Source of the DNA: Heloderma charlesbogerti
Taxonomy: Eukaryota > Chordata > Lepidosauria > Squamata > Helodermatidae
Reading direction: 5' to 3'
NCBI GenBank assembly: GCA_026122225.1
Contig: JANEZZ010001642.1
Coordinates: forward strand, 558,001 to 622,000
DNA: 64,000 nucleotides
A model generated the notes under the pieces. The model saw nothing but the letters and a program-made list of their open reading frames with translations, was not told where the DNA came from and made no database searches. This document shows, piece after piece, positions 1 to 13,483 of the stretch. The first letter of the stretch is position 1. Each line of letters opens with the position of its first letter. The position numbers and the translations under genes were made by a program.

Positions 1-339
1 TTTTTAGTCATTTAATTGAATAAATGTACAAGGCACTTGAATTTTTTAAAAGGTGGACAGCCTATCTGAAGCAGGGGTGGAGGGGTGAAGAAGGAAATCA
101 GCATTAGATTTGGATACAAGCATGTCTGTCACTTGAGGAGTAAAGGCAGGGGAAGCGAAGCCCACCCTAAGCAAAAAAGAGGAAGTATTATTAATGCCTA
201 CTAATTCATCTATATGCTCACCCCAAATTCACTTCTCATGAACCTTTTAATAAGGGGCGCAACATGGTGACACTCTCCAAGGTTACTATCTCTTGCTTCA
301 GAGTATTTGGCATAAAAACCTTATTTCCCATCCTGTGGA

Positions 340-1700
340 AACTCTAGGATATGGTGGACCTTGGCTTTGGAAGGGCAGATCCCATATGGTTGACACCATG
401 ACATAAATGTAATTCAAATAGCATCATAAATACTGTTGGTGGACTGTCTAATTGAACTCTACTATATATGAATATCTGAGGGTATGTTCCCTGCTTAAGT
501 TGCCAAGTGGTCAGACTCGGCATGGATGGTTGTAGATGGATCACTGGCTGTTGATACATGGTATTTGCATCCATTTGCTGCTTTAGAAGGGTAGCCAAAT
601 TAAATTCCAGCAGCTTGGGATCCATAGTCTGTGAGGCCAATACAGGGTGATTAAGATCACCTGCACCTCAATCTTGTAAAGCTCCTTGTCCAGGATCAAT
701 AGAGGAGTGAATGCATAGCAGAGGCCCCTCGGCCAATTCTGAGATAAAGAACCCACTCCCAAAGCCAGTAGATATCAGTGTCTGCTGTAAAACAGATCTT
801 TCTTCCTGTTCATTTTTGAGGCAAATTGCTCTACTTTTGGATTTCCAAGGTTTTGAATTGTGTCTTGAAAGGTATTCTCTTTGAGGGACCATTCATCTCG
901 ATCCAAATCATGACAGATTAGGCAATCCTCCTGAGAATGTCTCTATTTGAAAGTTGTGATCAAAGATAGGTATCATTTGAAGCTCCAACACAGGAAACTA
1001 TTCTGCATGGGACCACATGCTCTGGATAGAGTCAGATTCCATAGTGGCTCCCCGCCCATTCTGACCACCATCAGTGATTAATGCCCATCTGACCAGTTCT
1101 GCGAGTGGATACCATGATGAGAGAGTCATCTAGACAAGGGTATATGTAAATAATGCACTCTTGGAGATGAGTCGCTACCAGAAACAGTGTCTTGGTGAAT
1201 GGTCTGGCCAAGATAGAGGGAGACCAAACAGCAAAGCTGGATACTGTTCGTGTTGATTATTAAAGCAGAAGCAAAGAGATGTCCTGCGGTATGCTGTTTG
1301 TTTGTTTAAATATTTATAATGGTAGTCCAAGAGATTTTGTTGATCACTGGGCCAATCCTTTTGCCCCACTGAGGGACAATCCTTTTGAACCCTAATATCA
1401 GCTAACCATGCCCAGAGAGCGCTGGCAAAATAAGAGTTTACAGCATTGGTGCTCAGAGAAGAGCACAACTTTCTTTTTAGTGCATTTTCTGTCTTAAGGT
1501 CTGCAGATTGAATGCTGCCAGCAGCAGGGAGTGCTGTGTCCTTCGATAAAACTGCACCCACATTGGGAGAAGCATGACTGGAGAGGATAGCACTTGATTT
1601 ACTGAACCTGAGAAATTTAGCTGGTTTCTCTCACTCCTCTGGGGCACGTGTTCAGAGACAGGCAAAAGCCAAACACATGCTTGTAGGTATTAAGCATGTA
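340..1700 (-). mobile_element. Degenerate DIRS-like retrotransposon fragment
   Basis: Minus-strand translation, with stops and frame changes, shows reverse-transcriptase signatures of the DIRS order. FCFNNQHEQYPALLFGLP (about 1260-1200) matches the palm segment before the catalytic box. ARPFTKTLFLVATHLQE then CIIYIYPCLDDSLI (about 1210-1100) carries the YxDD-type box as CLDD. Further on come a degenerate RNase H-like start (GRGATMES, near 1045) and VILITLYWPHRLWIPS (about 660-610), typical of the stretch before the tyrosine recombinase. Many stops show it is inactive. The outer ends were not resolved. Confidence 0.72.
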
Positions 1701-2286
1701 TTTGTGGTAGGACTGAGGAAGAAGGGGATGGGGAGGTTGAGGTAGGTAAAGACAAGTCCTGAGTCTTGGTGACCTTAGTTATTATTCTATACAGCATGGT
1801 CTGAAGAAATTACCTAATCTGAGGTTCCTTATCTATAAGGTGTTTAGAGTTAGACAGTTCTCACTCCCCCCACTCCCAGTGGAATGACCAGAAACTACAG
1901 AGACTTGATCAGCTGAATGAGGTGCTGGCTAAGTCCAATTTCCATCCCACTGGGATGGGGATCATCTGGCTTCTAGGGCGCAGACATGTCAACAAATAGG
2001 GTAGGAGGTGGGTGCCCTGCTTTGTTTGTGGCCAGAGTAATTGGTGGCACAGTGTGTGGGGGAGCAACCCTTGAGCAGCTTGTGGGGTGGCAAGACACAC
2101 CTAAATGGATACAAAGTATCTAAAATGAGATTCTGAACTTTGTGGCCAAATCAGATGATTTAGGCAGGGACCAATGGCCGTTCAGAAAGGCCTCCATCTC
2201 CTGTTTCATGTTAGGAAAAGGCCCAGATCCACTGGCTAGCTGATTTGCAGGTAATTTTAGTCATAGACCTGATTCAGATGTAGGCA

Positions 2287-2511
2287 GTTAACAGTTGAGA
2301 ATGGAGTGGGGGCAAGCATGTGTGCTGGTTCCCATGCACCTGCCCACTTCCATTGTGATAATCCAAGGATGCCTCCAACAACCCAAAGTTCTGTGTTCAG
2401 ACATTACATAAACAACTCAGGGCCAGGGCATCCTTGGGTCATTTATCACAGTGAAAGTGAGTGGGTGTGTGGGAACCAGCATGCATGCTCACTCCCACTG
2501 CATTTGTTAAC
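2287..2511. repeat. Fold-back (inverted repeat) element
   Basis: The arms 2287-2373 and 2427-2511 are inverted copies of each other with scattered differences. Both start or end in GTTAAC and share TGCTGGTTCCCA, TGTGATAAT-like and CCAAGGATGCC segments. The spacer is about 53 bases. It fits a MITE or fold-back transposon; I could not assign a family. Confidence 0.75.
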
Positions 2512-2547
2512 TCACTTGCTGCTGACAGGCAAACCAGATCATACAGT

Positions 2548-2636
2548 GATGAGCAACAGTTGGACTTAGTTTCCAGAAGCCTCAGATTATTACCGAGTCT
2601 GAGGTTTCTGGAGGCTAAGGCCAACTGCTGCTCATG
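2548..2636. repeat. Short inverted repeat next to the fold-back element
   Basis: Left GATGAGCAACAGTTGG...CCAGAAGCCTCAGA pairs with right TCTGAGGTTTCTGG...CCAACTGCTGCTCATG almost end to end, forming an 89-base hairpin. It lies 36 bases after the larger fold-back and may belong to the same composite element. Confidence 0.7.
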
Positions 2637-2639
2637 TGT

Positions 2640-5600
2640 GTCTGCCCCCGGAAACTGGTGGTCTGCAGTCAAAAAAGAGATCCTAGTCAAGTCTCCACAA
2701 GCAAAAATAACGCAGTCATAGTCTGCCATCTTCTGCTGAGGCAAAATAAGATCTTCCATTTCAGGCTTTTATTGTGCAATTGCACAGCCTCCACATAATT
2801 TTACCAGGGTGGTATGTATGTGTGTCTTTCCAAATGTCCTCATTGCCATTTTGTAGCCTTTCTATGTTTTTCCACTGCTTTTTCTGTCTGTCTAACCAGA
2901 AAAAAATCTATTAAGGAAGAAAAGATGGAAAAGCTGCACAATACCTGTTGACTGTTAGCGTTATGAGCCCTCCATCAGGAAGTGTTCTGAGAGGTTACAG
3001 GAAAGGGTGGAATGCTCCTATGGGCAACTTCTTCTTTTCTACATATCTACCTCCTATCCTGGTCTGGAAGCCTAGCCCATATATTTTGGAATGGCAAAGA
3101 AGGACATAACTTGGTGATGCTCTGGTTTTTTTTGAGTCATCTTTCCTTAACCATTTCTGTTGCTGGTTTTAAATCCTTCCGTGGTGGATGTGTGTGTTTT
3201 CTAAACAAACTCTCTTAAACATGTGTGTCAGCAGCCCAGCTTCTGCTGCCCTTGTTCTAACACCAAGCAGGTTCATTGCAGAGAAGGAGCCAGAGTTTCC
3301 CTATATCCATTCCGGGCTTTGAATGCGGTTCCTCTCAGCCCCAATGAACCTACCCAGCTGCTGGGATTTTGGTCACTGAAGTCTTTCCTCGGGCAAACTG
3401 CTGTAAGCAGAAGAACCCTAGATGGATACTAGGGGTGGGGCAGTAAGAACTGTCTTCAGCCTTTGGACTGAGCCCTGAATTATTTTTACTTTTGTTCTTT
3501 TGTAAAGATGGAGCTATAATAGGAGGAACAGTGTCCAGTCCCATGTACTATGGTTCCTCAAAACAGAGCCCTGACAGTAGATTCAGATGAGAACTCAAGT
3601 GTTTTCCCGATGTACACCAGTAGGTACAATACATAGGTAGGATGTACACCAATATCATACCCTTGTACTCCCGATCAGTATCAGTTATTGGACTGGAGAG
3701 GCATGCTGACCAAAAATGTTCTAAAAGGTTCATGTGAAAATATTTTTTAAGTATTGTGGTACCTTAAAGACTACATTTTATTGTAAATCTGTTCATTCTT
3801 TAGGTGCTGTATCAGATTAACGTAACATGGCTGTCCCTCTAAAATTTATCAAAAGATAAATTTTCTTGCAACTGAGAAAATTATGCATCGTAACTGGTAT
3901 ATTGCAGTAGTCAAAACAAAAAAATGTTTCAGATTTCAAAATTAAGTGTATCCTGGCAAAATTGACAGATAAAAATCAGCAACTAAGACAGTCTTGTGCC
4001 AGACTAAGAGGTACAAGCGGCTGACATGCTGTCATGCTGGGTGAAGGTTTAGCGTGTCAGCAAATGACAAAGGGAATTAAAAAATATGTATTCTACTTAT
4101 TAAATGGGCACAATGGTAAGGCATTAAATAGGTTCATTGGGGAGATAACTGTTTTTCACAATGCTGCCATGGCATATAAAGGAACGACTTCTCTCCTGGA
4201 TGGGATCTCACCAGGATCATGTTCTTAGTGATTCATTGGCTCAAAGGATCACTTTGAATATTACATTTTTCTTCCAGCATTCTTCCAGTGTGGGGAAGTT
4301 CATCATTTTAGATGTGCATCCTTTTAACATTGGAACAGTCCAATGTGAGTATGAGACCTATGTCTTGAAAAGGTTTAGGACCGTCTCTGGAGTTCATAGG
4401 TCCCATATTCCTGTCTTAACCTCTAGTACAAAGGCACACATTTTACTCACAGGTGTGTTAAAAACTGAATTGTTCCTAAAAAACTACAGCTCAGATTATG
4501 CTTGCTTGCATTCCAGGCCCCCTCTGATATGGAACAATCTTGGACTTGGTTGGATTAATATTTTTGCTTTGGCTTCTGTAATTATTAGAAACACACCCCT
4601 GACCATCACTACATGAGTTCCAGGACTTGATCATTCCTACTTTTATACCTACTAGCTTATTTTGTCACATTCAATCTACTTTCCTTTCTAAATAGATGGG
4701 ATCCACTCTGGATCTGGATAAGCGGTTTCTCTACTAGGCAGTCAAGCCCCCCATTTACCTTGTTTGTACTCCTGCACATCTATATGCCCCAGAACATACC
4801 CTCCACCTATCCTATGCCTGTAATTTACATTTTAAATGGAGATTATGAGATACAAGTAAATACAGAGAACAATATATCATGCAGCATAACATGTCCTCCA
4901 TAAGAGGGTGCTCCATGTTAGTTTTCCCAAACATAAAGCACATTCATATTAAGTTCACACGCATATTTATCATGATCAAACAGCCTTCACAAATCAAGCG
5001 CCATAGACAGAGCCTTTGTGTCTTCTCACTTCAAACATGATGGGCACACTCAAACAAAGGTTAGTCACAACTAAGGTGCATTCAAAGTAATGAAATGGGA
5101 CTTATCACAGCTGCTTTTCGCCTTTTGCTCAATACTTTTCAAGAGGGGCCATTTGCACATCCAGCTGTGGATGATCATCACATGATGGGTGATGCAGAGC
5201 CACTAATTCTGAGTGTGAATCAGTCCCTACTTCTGTCAGTTTGTTCCTTTTGGTTATTGGGCTTTCCTCCCTTCAGCTTAATTATTAATATTATTAGCAG
5301 TATTATTTATACATTTCCTACAACTTGGTGCTTTACATGCTGGGCTTTGATACTAGAAAACTAAATTTTTAAAAGCAAGTTGGTGTGCGCAAATCTGTTT
5401 TGGCCATCAGAAAGGTGGTCTTATATAAAAAATGAATCCCACTCTTTAGGAACCAGACATATACATGTACCACAACAGTGGAAGGAATAGTACCATATTA
5501 GATGATGGAGCCCTCAGGCTTTAGGTGGCTGAGTGACAGACAATTGTGTCATGCTCAGATGTTGCATGAGAATGTCAGTCTCCTCAATATTAAATTATGA

Positions 5601-6509
5601 TAGTGTGCCAGATTAAACACAAATAGTTCAGATCTCAAAAATCCTAGATTCAGCCTCCTGCTTGGAGGTTCTGGGCTAGTCATTTATAGTTTATAGGCCT
5701 CAGCTGCCCAGCTATGAGGCCCATAAACTTCCTTATCTCATTAGCCAGGAGCTGTGAGTGGATAAGGGCAGGGAGAAGGACTGTGGATGCATACTTCAAG
5801 GTCACCTAGGGCTTATATTTATCCATACTTTAGCCTCCATTTTGCATTCAAATTGAGAGTGGAGAAAAAGTAGTAAAAAGGATGGAATTTATCTAAACCA
5901 TTACAATTGCCCCCAAGATTGTGGGGGCTCTTGGGCAAGGCACACTCAGTGCATCCCCTTGGAAGATATGGGATGTACAATCTGAGACTTCTTTCACATG
6001 CCTCTGACTTCCTTGGATGCTCTGTGCAAAGTGAGAATGGTGGCATTGTTGTGGTGGTGAGCCCTTTGCCGTGGGGCCCTAGCAGATGCCTGACTGTGCC
6101 ATCCTCTTGGAGTTGTCCTGGTTTCAGCTTAACATAAAACAAGTATGTTTGTCTTCATCCATCAGATGTTGGAGGTTAGAAAAGTAACCAGTTTGTATTG
6201 TTTCCAGCCATGTGCCCTTTGAATGATTGGACTCTCTCATTCCAGGATTGCCTTCTTTTGTACTCAGAATACCACTGCCTTCACACTTGGGAGCCAATAA
6301 TGCTTTTTGCTCAGTATTTCTGATGGTATACTCATATGAGTAGGATGCAGATTAAAAATTGCCAGCAGTTCAGTGATTGTGTGAAGTGGCTGTGTTGTAG
6401 CTTAGGCCACTGGTCAAAGGCCATCTGGACCATGTTTCCAGATACTGAAGCCTTTCCCTTCTGATTTCTGCAAGTAGTTCCACCCACTAGAACTTGGGGC
6501 TGACCTATT
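2640..6509. other. PTCH2 intron 2, no feature recognised
   Basis: Mostly AT-rich unique-looking DNA with short chance frames. I see no exon, known repeat end or RNA gene here. Confidence 0.5.
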
Positions 6510-6859
6510 AGCCCAGTTCAGGTGTTCCTATTCTGAGTACTCTAAATACATGAGGAGGCAGAGCATATTAGCCCCGCCCCCTCCACTGCTACGCTTATTT
6601 CCCTCTAGACATGGAGGGCGACTTTGTGAAGAGGAGAGCCTCTTCTATCTATGGGGGCTCTCCACACAACTGGGAATGCTGATTTTCCATCGTTTTGGAT
6701 TGCCTGAAGATCCCCATGAATAGAGGAGGCAATCCTTTTCACAAAGTTGCCCTCTGCATGTAGAAGTCGATGAGAGTGATGACAGAGGGGGGTGGGACTA
6801 GTGTGTTCCTCCTCTTCATGTGTTTACTATCCTGGGATTAGGAATGTCTGAACAGGGCT
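6510..6859. repeat. Fold-back MITE, about 350 bp
   Basis: The ends are inverted: AGCCCAGTTCAGGTGTTCCTA on the left matches the reverse of TAGGAATGTCTGAACAGGGCT on the right. Inner arms CATGGAGGGCGACTTTGTGA and the reverse of TCACAAAGTTGCCCTCTGCATG also pair. It has no coding capacity. Flanking TA may be a target duplication, but this is weak. Confidence 0.75.
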
Positions 6860-9699
6860 ATATCATCTGTGTTTCAGGAGCCAAATCTAGAGTCTTTCTG
6901 ACCAATATATGTATAACTGTTGCTCATTTGTTTCAATAAGTAGATGTCTTCCCCCAAATATGTGCTTCTGTTTCTGTGGTATTTTGCTTTCTCAGTACAA
7001 ACTGCAGTATGTTGTCAACAAGAGAATTTCCTCAGCTAGCAGGACCATAGCAGTTTGACCTGTTGGGTGGAATGTCGCTGCACAGGTGTCATGGGCACCT
7101 GTTGGAAGATGAACATGACACAATTGTGATCATGAGTGGCACATGACATAGCTGATCACAAGTATACAACTTCTCCCAGAGCCATTTAAGGACTTTTGAG
7201 ATTTTAAAAAACATATTTTCCTCTTCATTAAAGAGTAAGAACTCCTTAAGTGTGGGGCTGTGCACATACCATCTTAAAAAAGAAGTGCCATAAAATAATT
7301 GAGGCTACTCCCTTCTCCTACAGCAAGACAATCATCACTTTATTGAACCTTTTAAAAAACTTAAAAAAAAACATTTTGGAGGCTGTATGATTCGTCTCTC
7401 CAGCACACATCTCCCATATTTGGTTTGATTTTCTTTTTAAAAACAGCAAACTATTCAGAGCAGCAGGGCAGGCTCCCACCCGCCTCCCGTAGCAAGGCTA
7501 CCCCCATTAAGTTTAGACAGAATATGGTACAACTGCTGCTGGATTATGACCAGTATTAAGGGGTATGTCTGAGTTTTTAAAAAATAATTTCAATAATGTT
7601 TGAGTGCTGTGATAATCTTCCTGAGGCAAATTTCATCACTTTCAGTTTGTCTTTGGCACGTTCTTGGAGTGTGTATCCCATCTCCCTTATTGACCCTGAT
7701 ATCTCCTGTTGGATGGATTTCAAAGGAGCATGCCATGTGTTAACACAGGACTGAAGGCTAGCTCCTGTTTTCAGTTGTTATTTGTGGCAACAATGCCTAG
7801 ACTGAACTGACAGGGTAGCCAGAAGGTGGGAGCTGGTTGTATGTATGGAAAAGGGTCTGTATGTCTGGCTGATTAATTACACAGCAGTTTCTTGATGCCT
7901 TCCAGTCACTGTATCCCTGGAAGTTCCCAAACTATGGGTCTTGTCTCTGTCCTACAATCCCATGCCAGGTACTCTCCTTTTTGTCTGGCCCAGGGCCTAC
8001 TATCAATGCTTACACCCAGGACAAATTATAGTGTAGCACTTCTTCCAGAATAAATGCAATTGCATTCCCTAGTTAAATCCAGATCAGCAGCATGCAAATT
8101 GCTCAGTGTTGTGCCCCAGTGAACACTCTCCTGGAAGTGCAATGCAAGTCATATCAGGAAGCTGCTGCAGCCCTGCGTAGATTTGCTGTAAGCAAAAGCA
8201 TCTGTACAAAAAGGTTTGGTGGTGAGAATATATATGTTCCTTAGTCCCAAAACAATTAAAATGCTTTTACTTGAAGGCTGCTAAAAGAGACACTGACTGT
8301 TATTGAGCAAAGATAGTTTCTGCCATGCACTTTTCACTCCCATGAGCCTTTTAATCCCAGAATGCACTTTTACATTTAAAAAGGGGGGATGTTGGAATTT
8401 TCCTTCTTTGTGATATGGAGAACTGTTTTCTGAAAACCTTTTATTTGTTTTTTGGGATGCTGTTATCCATTTGCTATCAATGGGAAACAGACTGCTTTCC
8501 TCAGTCTGTTTCTGTTTCAAGGGTATCTCATTTTCCCAGCACTCAAACTGTAGTATTAACAGAAAATGACGTTGTGAATACTGTGTGCAACAACGTTGCA
8601 TGAAAATCACAGACACCTATTGGATGTTACTTGTCACAACTAACAGCTCCCTCTTCTTGTTTTACTAGTTGGTTTTATTTCTTACTAGATCAAAATCTGA
8701 GCATTCCCCAGTGTCTAAGCATAATTTCTCTGTGCCCAGATTTGTAACATGAGCCCGCCTTCTTTTATGCCATCCCCCCGCTTATCTCCCGCTGCTCCCC
8801 CCTGAAAGGCCTTGTCTGTTTTGAAAAACTGGAGACATGATTTGGGGTCCATTAGTTTCTTTAGTTCCCATTGCTTAAGCTCCTTATGTTTCTGACTGGC
8901 TGATTTGTATTTATACCTAGACATAGCAGTACGGTATGTATATTAATTATACAGTAGTGATAAATGTCCTATATACAATGTTTGCTATACCTGGATCTAG
9001 TGTCAGTCCTTCTAAGAACTCTAGAGGCTCAACTTAGTTGCTTGCATATGTTCTGAAACATCTAAATCCTATTGGCAGCACTGGTTCCCACTTTCTAGTA
9101 TCTTGCTGTCCTGGATTATTATGGTATGTCTCTCCTTCCTGCTGCCAGTCAGACGCAACACCCTGTTGGGTCCTCTTGCCTGTGCACAAGTATAGCCATT
9201 AGGAACCAAAGGAATTTTTGGATGTAGTCCTTGAGAAAGCATGTCACTTAGGGGCATACATCTCGTTGGGTCAAACCAGATGTGATGTTAATTACATTAT
9301 CATTTACTAAATAATGTTCACTGGGGCAGGGGATCTGGATAAGGACTGTGATGGGGGGGCTTTAACCGTTTCCCTGCACTGTAGTCCCAATTTAGATCAC
9401 CCCCTGGCTGCTATTTGCTGCTATTGGTAAAGTGTCTCCCACTTAGGCCCTCATGCTTAGGCCCTGGAACTTTCTTGTTTTACTACTCCAGCATGATAGC
9501 AAGGAATACCAGCAAGAATGTCGCGCACACGCACACACCGCCTTGCCACAATACACTGGTATTTTCCTCTCTCCAATGCTGGGATGTTGATTATTTGATT
9601 GACTGAGTGGTGGATGACTCATCTCCTTCAACAAGGCTATCCCTATGACAGCAAAGCTACTGTTGTGAACTGCTATCTATTACTCACACGGTTCGCATG
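6860..9699. other. PTCH2 intron 2, no feature recognised
   Basis: Non-coding sequence without a clear repeat or motif. Open frames are short and have no family signature. Confidence 0.5.
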
Positions 9700-9954
9700 T
9701 AATGACAATTCCTGGGTTGTTGCTTCTGCTTTCAATCAAAACCCAGGAACCTTGAGTGATTGTTGGGTAAATTGTGGGTTGTTTGACCCATAAAATAACT
9801 CAAGAGTTCTGGGTTTAGACCTCACAATAACAACCCAGGAATGCCCTATTCCTGGGTTGTTGATTGGAAGTGATGAGCGTGCAGGAGGCAGCGTGCTCTC
9901 TCACTTGCTCCAGTTCGGCTATGACAATTCCTGGGTTAACCCAGGAATTGTCAT
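9700..9954. repeat. Cluster of inverted CCTGGGTT repeats
   Basis: The unit TGACAATTCCTGGGTTGTT at 9702-9720 recurs inverted and direct, as CAACCCAGGAATG near 9832-9844, ATTCCTGGGTTGTTG near 9849, and the perfect 34-base palindrome at 9921-9954. It is likely a fold-back DNA element with internal rearrangement. Confidence 0.7.
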
Positions 9955-12353
9955 TAAGTGCAAATTGGGTAGAAGGCAGAAGATTGTGCTGCTGGTGCTG
10001 GATCTCACTATGAATAAAAGTTCAGCTTTTTGTTGTCTGGAAAGGCTCTGAGAAGGGTTTCTCCCACAAGCTTTGTCTGCTGCACTCTTGCCATCCCTAC
10101 ACTACCTTCTGTTCTGCCCATGATACAGTATTTTGCAGTAGGAGTTCTGTTCCCTTCTTGGCCTGTGCTGTGGAGAGGAGAAACTACAGTTGCTTTTCTT
10201 CTATGGATCTGAGTTTCATCTCCCTCTGTGTCATTCCAAATTTTTCAGTTGTTTGAGGCAAGAAATTGTCTTAATGTTTTGTGTCTTGGGCTGAATCTTT
10301 GCCTCCTGCCATAAGTATCCATAATAATAACTATGAAGCTTTAATAACAGAGCATTTCTTTTGTGGTAGAGATCAATTGGCTGAGGGGAGATTTCACTCT
10401 AGAAGAGAGTGTGTGCATTTTGTTGGGGCGGGGGAAACATTTATTGTCCAAACAGTTTCCCAAGCCAGGTGGGCCATTACTAGAAGAGCCCTATCCTGCC
10501 CCTTTTAATTGAGGCTCTCTTGGGCCTCCCAGCTGGTGTGGAAACAGAGCAGGAGGGCCCATTTGGGTGGCCCAGCTGGAAAGGAGGAGGTACCCAGCCC
10601 AGCAATTTATCCAAGAGCCTGTAATTATGGGGATAATTCTGACGGCCTGTTCCACTGCCTGGGAAGCTGCTTTGCTGAACCCGGGTGGGGCGAGAAAGGG
10701 GAGAGCCGGTGTCAGCATGTGCAACCCAGGGCTGAGACATTGCTTTTGTCAACATCAGGTAATTGATCTCCCCAGCTCCTCACTTACACAACTGTCCATT
10801 TCTCAGCTGGGCTGAGAGACGGGGCTTTTTGTGTAGCTTGTCTGGAAGGGAGCTGTCTGTGTAGCCCTAGCTGAAGCAGCACCCTAGAATCCATTAGGCT
10901 GCTTCAGTGAATAGCCTTAAGCCAAGGCCCATGCAGTGAATCCCAGTGGGAAATGGTGGCAGACAGCAAAGGCTACTGCAGAGGAACCTTACTGTGTAGC
11001 CCCACCCCAATGCCTAGTTGGCAGTGGCACTTCAAGGCCCTTGTCTTGCATCAGGACTGCATCTCAGGATGATTTTGCAAAAGTAAATTGGCTAGGCCCT
11101 TTAGGCACAAGACCTGCTGGACGTGCTGTGGTGATGTTCTTATATCAGACGGCTCTGGTTTACAAGGCATCTCTCCATTTGGCTCCCAGCCAATTCTGCT
11201 TTTTCTGTTGCCCTTGGTGGTGCTCAGCTCTGCTGCTGTGGGGAGACAGGGGGAGGATGGAGGGGGCAGGGAAAGTTTAGAGTGTTTGGGAGCATTCTGT
11301 GAGGCATCTTCTGGGCCAAAGAGGCTTTGGTAGGGAGGAGTGCCCTATACGTTTGGCTTTTCTAGCAAGATGGAGCAACACAGGCATGCAAGACCCCACA
11401 TGGTGCATGGATGGGATGGAGCCTGCAACCTCGACTTAGTGCAGCTTGGGGGTCTCAAGCACCAGAAGACCAAAATGTTTGCAGGGGGTGCCCTAGTGTT
11501 TGCGTCCTTGCTGTTATGGGGATCTTTGACTGCTCTTGGGGAGGCTGTGGCAGTGGGATATGGTATCTCTGGGATGCGTGTGTGTGCAATGCATGTGGGG
11601 TGGAATGAGGGATAATCCAATCTAATACTCAAAGCCAAAGCAGCAGTACAATTGGGGGTTTGATCAGAAGGGAGAGGGACCTTTTGCATGAAAAAGGAGA
11701 GGGCTTCCTTTGTTAATTGGAGTAAAAAAGAATTTGCATAGGGCTCCTCATTAACATGCTCACTGTTGCTACCTCACTGGATCCCAGAATCCCCTCCCCC
11801 AACTTTGCATCAAACAATGCTGCTCTCTCAGTGTAGAGGAGGGGTGGGGTGAGCAGGAGCAGCTGGGTGGGTGCTGTGGCATATTGAGCGACAGTACCTA
11901 GTTTAACCCCCTCCCCATCAGATGAGAAAGTGCCCCCCCTGTAAAGCATACTTGGCAGCCCCTCTCATTTTGCCTTGTCTTTTCATGTTGCTCCCTGGTT
12001 AATTAGGGTGTTGGAATTTGAGGCTTCCTCATTCCCCTTTGAAGCTTCAGATTGTCCTGTTCCAAATTAACCCTAATTACCAGGAATCTCTCTCTCTCTT
12101 TTCCCTCCTTCACAACACTTGCAGATGTACTGTCATTTCTGCTCCAAATATTAATACATACATACATATATACATGTCTCCAGTGTCCGCTCCCCACTAT
12201 CACTCAGCCTAGTCCAGAACAAGAACAAGGTTGCTGAGTGGGCAGTGCCTTGAGGCAATTTATAGCTCAAGGGACTTATTAGAGTGGCAGCAGATAAGAG
12301 AGGTACAAACTCTAGCGAGGTTTTCTCATTTCCTGAGTTGTGGGGGTAGGATG

Positions 12354-12379
12354 CTGTGTGTGTGTGTGTGTGTGTGTGT
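12354..12379. repeat. (TG)n microsatellite
   Basis: About 13 TG units in the PTCH2 intron upstream of exon 3. Confidence 0.9.
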
Positions 12380-13483
12380 CAGTGTTTCTTCCTTGGCCAT
12401 CGCATGGCACCTGGCACTTGTTAATGGAGTTTTGTACTTAAAGTCCATCTGATAAAGGACTTCTCTAATTTGGGGAATCCATCTTTGCCTGTGACTTCAA
12501 AGTTTGGATTGAATGTGTTCCCCACCCTTCCTCAACATTCTGGTTGTACAAGTGGTTTCTCTCCTGGGTGGCCTAGTCAAGATCAGCACAGCTCAGCATG
12601 ACTTCTGGTGCCTTGCCTCCCAAATAGCCTGGAATGGTTTGGATTCTGCCTCTGATGCTTCCCTCCCAGCTCTTCCCAGCTTGGACGCAGAGCATCTGTC
12701 CCCTCCCTATGTTCCTTGGCATGGCGTCCTCCCTTGCTGGCATTGCAGCCCTTCCTTTGGAGAGAGTAGGGTGGAAACAAAAAGTATGCCTGTCAATCAG
12801 CTTGTTTTTTAAAAACTTTTTCAGCAGCCATAAAATATTAGAACTAGAATTTATACTGACAAAAAGTCACAAAATAGCTGGTCAAAATAGGATACAGTTA
12901 GAATTGCTGTCTCAGCAGTGAGATCATAGTTTCAAAAATGTAGAAGCAAGCTACCTTTGTTACCAAACACAAAAAATACAATTTCTGATGAACCCAGAAA
13001 GAGAGAGAACACCAATAAGCAACATAAGTATCAGGTTGTGGGTTTTTTATGTCCTCATTTTCTATTTCTGAGTTTAAAAATAAGGTGAGTGAGAGAGATT
13101 AAAGAAGAAAATGTAACATGTTCTCTATGTTAAAAAAAAGTGTGTTAGAATGGTGTTCTTTTAATATAAACCATATTTGGACAGAGTATCTCCTATAGAG
13201 ACAAACAGTTTAATGAAATGATGCAGTGGTGCTCCAATAGAAGAAACCTTGATCATTTCACTGGGGTGATCAAAATCCTTCTCTACAAAATGGTTGGCTT
13301 GCCCTCTATAAGATAAATTAAAAATAGACTGGCTACCGCCTTTATGGTTTATTTTATCTTAGTTCTTCCTTTCAAAAGCTAAATTAATTTTTGGTAAGTC
13401 ATAGGCTGAGCAGCGGTGTGATTACTAATGTGCGAGTGCCTTATAATGCAAATCCTTTTGTAGTTATAGCTGCTGCCATAAGA

